This document shows, one piece after another, positions 14,170 to 17,844 of a DNA stretch of 17,844 bases. The stretch is from an uncultured Clostridia bacterium (lineage in GTDB: Bacteria; Bacillota; Clostridia; Oscillospirales; Oscillospiraceae). The stretch spans positions 1-17,844 of the forward strand of contig CAMEIK010000008.1 in the NCBI GenBank assembly GCA_945918315.1, read 5' to 3'. The first letter of the stretch is position 1; each line of letters opens with the position of its first letter. A model generated the notes under the pieces. The model was given only the letters and a program-made list of their open reading frames with translations, did not search any database and was not told where the DNA came from. The translations under genes were made by a program, and so were the position numbers.

Positions 14170-14457
14170 ATGGCTGACGAAAAAGTACTCACCTACAAAG
14201 GTCGCCCGCTGATGAGAAAGGATAATCTCATCTATTACGGCTCCATGGCAGACAGCCACATCATTATGCTGCAGGTGCTGGAAAGCAAAAAGGTTAACGA
14301 TACCGACATCGCGACCCGGGTTTCCATTCAGCTTCAGCTCACGGATCCCAACGCAAGAGGCAGGGATCGTATCGTAAAAAAGAGTGAAAAAGACGGCCTG
14401 TACACCGCCCTTGATCTGGGCTGTGTCTGGCTGGAACGTGCTCTGGCCGGCAAATAA
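14170..14457 (+). CDS. Small hypothetical protein, 95 aa
   Basis: I do not recognise this gene. The product is soluble and basic, with a strand-like N-terminal half (VLTYKGRPLMRKDNLIYYG), a central segment SHIIMLQVLESKKVNDTDIA and VSIQLQLTDP, then a charged RDRIVKKSEKDG loop and a C-terminal helix LYTALDLGCVWLERAL. There is no signal peptide, membrane segment or Cys pair. The ATG at 14170 has AGGAGG 7 nt upstream and its own strong promoter with an operator-like dyad, so it is very likely real and regulated. A hairpin 20 nt after its stop separates it from the NlpC/P60 gene. Confidence 0.88.
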   Translation: MADEKVLTYKGRPLMRKDNLIYYGSMADSHIIMLQVLESKKVNDTDIATRVSIQLQLTDPNARGRDRIVKKSEKDGLYTALDLGCVWLERALAGK

Positions 14458-14477
14458 GGTCCTGCGCCAGTACAAAA

Positions 14478-14510
14478 GCGAAAATGCCGCTCCGGCATTT
14501 TCGCAATCTT
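14478..14510 (+). terminator. Perfect hairpin after the 95-aa gene, probable terminator
   Basis: GCGAAAATGCCG (14478-14489), loop CTC, CGGCATTTTCGC (14493-14504): a perfect 12-bp stem. The following AATCTTCTC is a poor U-tract, so termination on the plus strand may be partial. Read-through would be needed to feed the next gene, which has no visible promoter of its own. Confidence 0.6.
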
Positions 14511-14550
14511 CTCCCCCACACAGATACCTGATTCACCCCGGAGGATACAT

Positions 14551-15555
14551 ATGAAACTCACAAAAAGAATCGCCACGCTGGCTCTGACCCTGGTTTTGCT
14601 TGCCGGAGTGCTGACTGTTCCCACCTTTGCCGCTGGATACCAGATGTATGGAATCGGTTTTGTGACTGCCACATCCCTGCGTCTTCGGGAAGAGCCCAAT
14701 ACCACTTCCAAAATTCTTGCTACCGCGCCGCGGGATGAATGTGTAGTCATCATCAGCAAAGCTGGTCAGTGGTATAAAGTGAACTATAACCTGCAGGAAG
14801 GCTACATGCATGCTGACTACCTGAATGTGAAAACTGCCAGGAACGCGGAGCTGGGCTATGGCAAAGTCACCGGAAGCTCCGTAAATCTTCGCTCCGGTCC
14901 GGGCACATCCTATTCTGTGGTTGGTTCTGTGAAAAAGGGCGACACATCCTGCTATATTATCGGAATTAATAACGGCTGGTATAAAGTAATCACCGGATCA
15001 AAAATCTGCTATATCCGCAGCGACTATCTGGAGCTGACCCAGGTCCCCTACGAAAATAAATCATCGAATAACAGCCCCAAGTTTTTCCGTCTGGGTAATT
15101 CCACCGGAGTCGCTCCCAGTCCGGAAGCGCTGAACGGCACATCCGGAAGCTCCGGTAGTTCTTCTACCGCAAAGCCCAGCGCAACCGGCAGTCAGATTCT
15201 GGCAAAAGCCCAGCAATATCTTGGCTGCCCCTATGCATACGGTGGTGCCAGCCCCAGCGGATTCGATTGCTCCGGTTTTGTGTACTATGTACTGAAGGAG
15301 CTTGGCTACTCCCCCTACCGTACTCCTGCGGATCAGTACAAAATGGGAACTGACGTGTCCAGGAGCAATCTTCAGCCTGGTGACATCGTGTTTTTTGCGA
15401 ACACCTATACCAGTGGTATTTCCCATGTGGGCATTTACGCCGGAGATGGACAGTTTATCCACGCCCCCAACTCTCGCTCCGTTGTTTCCTACTCCAGTCT
15501 TGCAAGCGGCTACTGGTCGGAGCACTACTACGGCGCCCGTCGAATGAGCGAATGA
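14551..15555 (+). CDS. Secreted SH3-SH3-NlpC/P60 peptidoglycan hydrolase
   Basis: This 334-aa exported protein has a Sec signal peptide (1-28, ending TFAA), two bacterial SH3 domains (about 36-93, TSLRLREEPNTTSKIL; about 103-162, SSVNLRSGPGTSYSVVG), a Ser/Gly/Thr linker (170-213) and a C-terminal NlpC/P60 domain. Catalytic residues are C240 (GFDCSGFVYYV), H292 (SHVGIYAGDG) and H304 (FIHAPNS). Such enzymes cut the D-Glu to diamino-acid bond in cell-wall stem peptides, and the SH3 domains bind wall peptides. GGAGG lies 8 nt before the ATG. No promoter is seen in the 94 bp upstream, so it may depend on transcription from 14112. A strong terminator follows. Confidence 0.96.
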   Translation: MKLTKRIATLALTLVLLAGVLTVPTFAAGYQMYGIGFVTATSLRLREEPNTTSKILATAPRDECVVIISKAGQWYKVNYNLQEGYMHADYLNVKTARNAELGYGKVTGSSVNLRSGPGTSYSVVGSVKKGDTSCYIIGINNGWYKVITGSKICYIRSDYLELTQVPYENKSSNNSPKFFRLGNSTGVAPSPEALNGTSGSSGSSSTAKPSATGSQILAKAQQYLGCPYAYGGASPSGFDCSGFVYYVLKELGYSPYRTPADQYKMGTDVSRSNLQPGDIVFFANTYTSGISHVGIYAGDGQFIHAPNSRSVVSYSSLASGYWSEHYYGARRMSE

Positions 15556-15560
15556 TTGAT

Positions 15561-15600
15561 CCCCCTTGAAAGAACCCGTTTCTTTCAAGGGGGTCATTTT
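15561..15600 (+). terminator. Rho-independent terminator after the NlpC/P60 gene
   Basis: CCCCCTTGAAAGAA (15561-15574), loop ACCCGT-like, TTCTTTCAAGGGGG (15580-15593): a 14-bp stem followed by TCATTTT. It directly abuts the palindromic element that starts at 15601. Confidence 0.92.
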
Positions 15601-15759
15601 ATACTAATATGCGATTAAAATCAGACAGTCTTTTCGGCCTAAATCGCGCTAAAATGCGTTCTCGTCCTTGATGGGCGGAAAGCCCATCTGCGTCCTCGGC
15701 CTTTTTTATCGCGATTTATGCTCGAAAATCCAAGTCTTCTTTCAATCGCATATTCGTAT
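15601..15759. repeat. 159-bp nested-palindrome element (MITE-like or structured RNA)
   Basis: The ends are a 16-bp terminal inverted repeat with one mismatch: ATACTAATATGCGATT (15601-15616) against AATCGCATATTCGTAT (15744-15759). Further inward, complementary blocks recur in the same order: AGAC/GTCT, TTTTCG/CGAAAA, TAAATCGCG (15640-15648)/CGCGATTTA (15710-15718). The centre is a GATGGGC-GGAAA-GCCCATC hairpin (15670-15688). The whole would fold into one long imperfect hairpin. It carries no gene. Its right end coincides with the stop codon of the GNAT gene, and it sits between convergent genes. A miniature inverted-repeat element, or a REP/BOX-like repeat, is the leading reading. A structured RNA or a two-way terminator is possible. 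Confidence 0.75.
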
Positions 15760-16250
15760 TATGCTGTCGGAAGCAGCTCAAAAGCGATCCTTGGATCACC
15801 GTTTTCCAGATAGATGATTCCACACTCCCGAAAGCCGTTGCCTGCAATCCGCTCCCGCATAATCCTATTATCCCGGTGCGTGTCGATCCGAATATGGGGA
15901 CAGATTTGTGCGCAAAACTCCACCGCCGCTTTCAGGACACCGCCGCTGCCATCTGACGCGATGCGATGGATCGTTCCGTATGGCGCGTCGCTGAGCCAGG
16001 CACCGTCAATATATCCATAAGTGGGATCCTCACCCAAAAGGAATGCAAATACTCCGTGAATGATTCCCTCATTTTCCAGGACATAGAGAGTTCCTCCCTC
16101 TATATCTTTTTTCAGTCTTTCTTCCGGGGGGCGATCCTTCCCCCACTGATTGGGATTCCCGGTTCGGACCATAAATGCTCTGGCTCCGGTGTATATTCTT
16201 TGAATCGTATTCCAATCTGCTTTCTGTGCTTTACGAACTGTATAAACCAT
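15759..16250 (-). CDS. GNAT-family N-acetyltransferase
   Basis: This 163-aa acetyl-CoA-dependent acyltransferase begins MVYTVRKAQKADWNTIQRIY, the usual GNAT first strand and helix, followed by a middle segment GVFAFLLGEDPTYGYIDGAW. The acetyl-CoA loop region HRIASDGSGGVLKAAVEFC and the final DTHRDNRIMRERIAGNGFRECGIIY complete the fold. The substrate is unknown. It is monocistronic, with a modest SD (GGAAGGGA) and no clear promoter, and divergent from spoVAD. Its TAA stop begins at the outer edge of the palindromic element, so the last codons and the element are contiguous. Confidence 0.93.
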   Translation of the reverse strand: MVYTVRKAQKADWNTIQRIYTGARAFMVRTGNPNQWGKDRPPEERLKKDIEGGTLYVLENEGIIHGVFAFLLGEDPTYGYIDGAWLSDAPYGTIHRIASDGSGGVLKAAVEFCAQICPHIRIDTHRDNRIMRERIAGNGFRECGIIYLENGDPRIAFELLPTA

Positions 16251-16294
16251 GGCAATTCCCTTCCGGATAAAATAAAATGGGCAAGAATGATTTG

Positions 16295-16324
16295 TGAATT
16301 GCAGTACGTCTCATGGGCATACTA
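16295..16324 (+). promoter_or_regulatory. Sigma-G-type promoter of spoVAD
   Basis: TGAATT (16295-16300), 17 bp, CATACTA (16318-16324). This fits the forespore sigma-G pattern (TGNATA, 17-18 bp, CATNNTA) with one mismatch in the -35 box. Forespore expression is expected of spoVA genes. The start is near 16331. Confidence 0.75.
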
Positions 16325-16355
16325 CCATGGAATCCAAAAAGAAGAAGGTGCATCC

Positions 16356-17381
16356 ATGGCAAAAAACAAACGGGGCCGCAGCAGCTTTTTACTTCCTTCC
16401 AGGCCGGTGATTACAGCCTGGGCCAGCATCGCGGGAAAAAAGGAAGGGCAGGGTCCCCTTGCTCATACCTTTGATATGACCTCCCAGGACCCCTATTTCG
16501 GGCAAAAGACATGGGAACAGGCGGAGAAGACTATGCAGCAGACCGCTCTCAATCTGCTTCTGAAAAAAGCAGGGCTGAAAGAGGAGAATCTGGATCTTGT
16601 TTTTTCCGGAGACCTGCTGAATCAGTGCATTGGTTCCTCTTTCAGCCTGCGCAATACCGGTATTCCCCACCTGGGATTGTACGGAGCCTGCTCCACAATG
16701 GCCGAAAGCTTATTGACAGCCTCTATGGCAATAGACGGGGGCTTTGCGGACCGTGTTGTGGCGCTGACTTCCTCCCACTTTGCGTCCTCGGAACGACAAT
16801 ACCGTTTTCCACTGGGGTACGGCGGGCAGAGAACCCCCTCTGCGCAGTGGACCGTCACCGGATCGGGTGCGGCGCTGGTATGCAGCGAGGGAAAAGGCCC
16901 GGTTATTACTGCCTGCACCATAGGAACGGTTACAGACCTCGGGATCAAAGACGCAAACAATATGGGAGCCGCAATGGCTCCAGCGGCTTATGCTACCATC
17001 CGGCAGCATTTTGAGGATATGTCTGTTGGGCCGGAAGAATACGACCTGATTGTGACGGGAGACTTGGGGCAGCTGGGAAAAGAGGTTCTCCTGGAGCTTG
17101 CCAGAAAGGATGGCTTGAGTATTGGCGGCAAGCTTGCGGATTGCGGTACACTGGTCTTTGACAATACCACCCAGGATGTACACGCTGGAGGGTCCGGCTG
17201 CGGATGCAGCGCTATCACCCTCTGCGGGTACCTTCTTGGCGAACTCAAAAAGGGAAAAATGAAGAAGCTCCTATTTTGCGGCACCGGTGCGCTTCTCTCC
17301 CCCACCTCGACCCAGCAGGGACTGCCTATTCCAGGTGTGTGCCATGCGGTGGCAATAGCCAGCTCCGGCGAAAGGGTGTGA
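16356..17381 (+). CDS. spoVAD: Stage V sporulation protein AD
   Basis: This 341-aa thiolase-fold protein binds dipicolinic acid and is needed for its uptake into the forespore through the SpoVA channel at the inner spore membrane. Recognisable family segments include SSFLLPSRPVITAWASIAGKKEG, FGQKTWEQAE, the LYGACSTMAESLL segment equivalent to the thiolase Cys site, SSHFASSERQYRFPLGYGGQRTP, and the C-terminal GSGCGCSAIT and GALLSPTSTQQGLPIPGVCHAVAI. The start at 16356 is chosen for the preceding GAAGGTG and normal family length; upstream in-frame sequence is antisense to the GNAT gene. spoVAC, normally just upstream, is absent here, where a divergent GNAT gene stands instead. spoVAE follows after 4 nt. 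Confidence 0.97.
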   Translation: MAKNKRGRSSFLLPSRPVITAWASIAGKKEGQGPLAHTFDMTSQDPYFGQKTWEQAEKTMQQTALNLLLKKAGLKEENLDLVFSGDLLNQCIGSSFSLRNTGIPHLGLYGACSTMAESLLTASMAIDGGFADRVVALTSSHFASSERQYRFPLGYGGQRTPSAQWTVTGSGAALVCSEGKGPVITACTIGTVTDLGIKDANNMGAAMAPAAYATIRQHFEDMSVGPEEYDLIVTGDLGQLGKEVLLELARKDGLSIGGKLADCGTLVFDNTTQDVHAGGSGCGCSAITLCGYLLGELKKGKMKKLLFCGTGALLSPTSTQQGLPIPGVCHAVAIASSGERV

Positions 17382-17385
17382 ACAA

Positions 17386-17742
17386 ATGGACTATTTGAAA
17401 GCATTTCTGGTGGGCGGAGTTTTCTGTCTCATCGGTCAGATCCTGATTGACAAAACAAAGCTGACTCCCGCAAGAATACTGGTTACCTATGTGGTGGCCG
17501 GTGTTGTCCTGGGAGCTGTGGGCGCATACAAGCCACTGGTTGAATTTGCGGGTGCCGGCGCTACCGTTCCCCTCACCGGCTTCGGATATACCTTGTCCAA
17601 AGGCGTTCGGGAAGCCGTGGATCAGGATGGTTTTCTTGGAATCTTCACCGGTGGGCTGAAAGCAACCGCTGGGGGCATTACCGCGGCTGTATTCGCGGGA
17701 CTTCTTGCCAGTATTCTTTTCAAAGCGAAGGATAAATCCTGA
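17386..17742 (+). CDS. spoVAE: Stage V sporulation protein AE
   Basis: This 118-aa inner-membrane protein is a SpoVA channel subunit for dipicolinate transport. It opens MDYLKAFLVGGVFCLIGQILIDKTKLTPARILV and continues with hydrophobic segments at about 5-22, 31-50, 58-70 and 92-112, plus the conserved GFGYTLSKGV and GFLGIFTGGLKATAGG. The length matches the short SpoVAE (AEb) form. It starts 4 nt after the spoVAD stop and is in the same operon. No strong terminator follows. Confidence 0.95.
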   Translation: MDYLKAFLVGGVFCLIGQILIDKTKLTPARILVTYVVAGVVLGAVGAYKPLVEFAGAGATVPLTGFGYTLSKGVREAVDQDGFLGIFTGGLKATAGGITAAVFAGLLASILFKAKDKS

Positions 17743-17762
17743 GATACTGGGTATGCTAGAAC

Positions 17763-17775
17763 AGCGGAAATTCCG
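17763..17775. repeat. Small palindrome between spoVAE and the next gene
   Basis: GCGGAAATTCCGC is a perfect dyad centred on one A. The following run is A-rich on the plus strand, so it is not a standard terminator for spoVAE. Confidence 0.45.
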
Positions 17776-17802
17776 CAAAAAAGCTACGGAGGAAAAAGAA
17801 TT

Positions 17803-17844
17803 ATGAATAGTCAGAATCGCAAAGAGAATCAGCAGCAGAACCAG
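17803..17844 (+). CDS. Asn/Gln-rich hypothetical protein, N-terminus only
   Basis: The ATG at 17803 follows GGAGG (17788-17792) and opens 14 codons to the window edge: MNSQNRKENQQQNQ. A polar Asn/Gln-rich start of this kind is common in small spore-associated proteins of Clostridia, and the position after spoVAE would fit, but the family cannot be called from 14 residues. It may continue the spoVA operon or have its own weak promoter: GGATA at 17730-17734 and TATGCTA at 17752-17758, loosely sigma-G-like. Confidence 0.65.
   Translation, partial: MNSQNRKENQQQNQ

Noticed and set aside
15966..16355. Upstream in-frame extension of spoVAD
   Set aside because: It runs antisense through the GNAT gene and exceeds the family length by 130 residues; the SD and sigma-G promoter fit the start at 16356.
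1..17844. CRISPR array, prophage or insertion sequence
   Set aside because: No regularly spaced direct repeats, transposase, integrase or phage genes were seen; the only mobile-like signal is the palindromic element at 15601-15759.

Overview
The window reads as chromosomal, largely housekeeping DNA from a spore-forming member of the Clostridia, most likely Oscillospirales/Oscillospiraceae. The basis is a spoVAD-spoVAE pair behind a sigma-G-type promoter, a Phe T-box in front of pheST, ireB (UPF0297), a GerMN-domain lipoprotein, strong AGGAGG ribosome sites, consensus sigma-A promoters and moderately GC-rich coding DNA. The genus is inference. I see no phage, transposase or CRISPR array.

Layout. 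(1) 1-2304, minus strand: the 5' half of a tRNA-Thr(CGU) gene behind a perfect consensus promoter, then a two-gene unit of a DacF-like D,D-carboxypeptidase homologue and a family-4 uracil-DNA glycosylase. The DacF-like protein has lost all three active-site motifs and looks like a pseudoenzyme. (2) 2240-5727, plus strand, divergent from it: an overlapping four-gene unit of an OmpR-type response regulator, a sensor histidine kinase, a GerMN lipoprotein and exonuclease III. (3) 9856-5724, minus strand: M32 carboxypeptidase, nnrD and a LolA/YdcC-like lipoprotein, then a gene-free gap of about 300 bp, a MazF toxin with no antitoxin next to it, and an unrecognised conserved-looking protein that meets exonuclease III tail to tail. 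(4) 9875-13644, plus strand: a T-box leader with a UUC specifier, then pheS and pheT. (5) 13681-15600, plus strand: ireB, a 95-aa unknown gene with an operator-like dyad in its promoter, and a secreted SH3-SH3-NlpC/P60 cell-wall hydrolase, each followed by a hairpin. (6) 15601-15759: a nested-palindrome element of about 160 bp lying exactly between convergent genes. (7) 15759-16250, minus strand: a GNAT acetyltransferase. (8) 16295-17844, plus strand: spoVAD, spoVAE and the start of an Asn/Gln-rich protein.

Themes. Several genes concern the cell envelope and sporulation: the dead DacF homologue, the two-component system with its GerMN lipoprotein, IreB (a target of the PASTA kinase in enterococci), the NlpC/P60 hydrolase and SpoVA. 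The others are translation and repair housekeeping genes. The least ordinary signals are the DacF pseudoenzyme divergent from a two-component operon, the 159-bp palindromic element, the MazF without a partner, and the 17-bp dyad in the promoter of the 95-aa gene.
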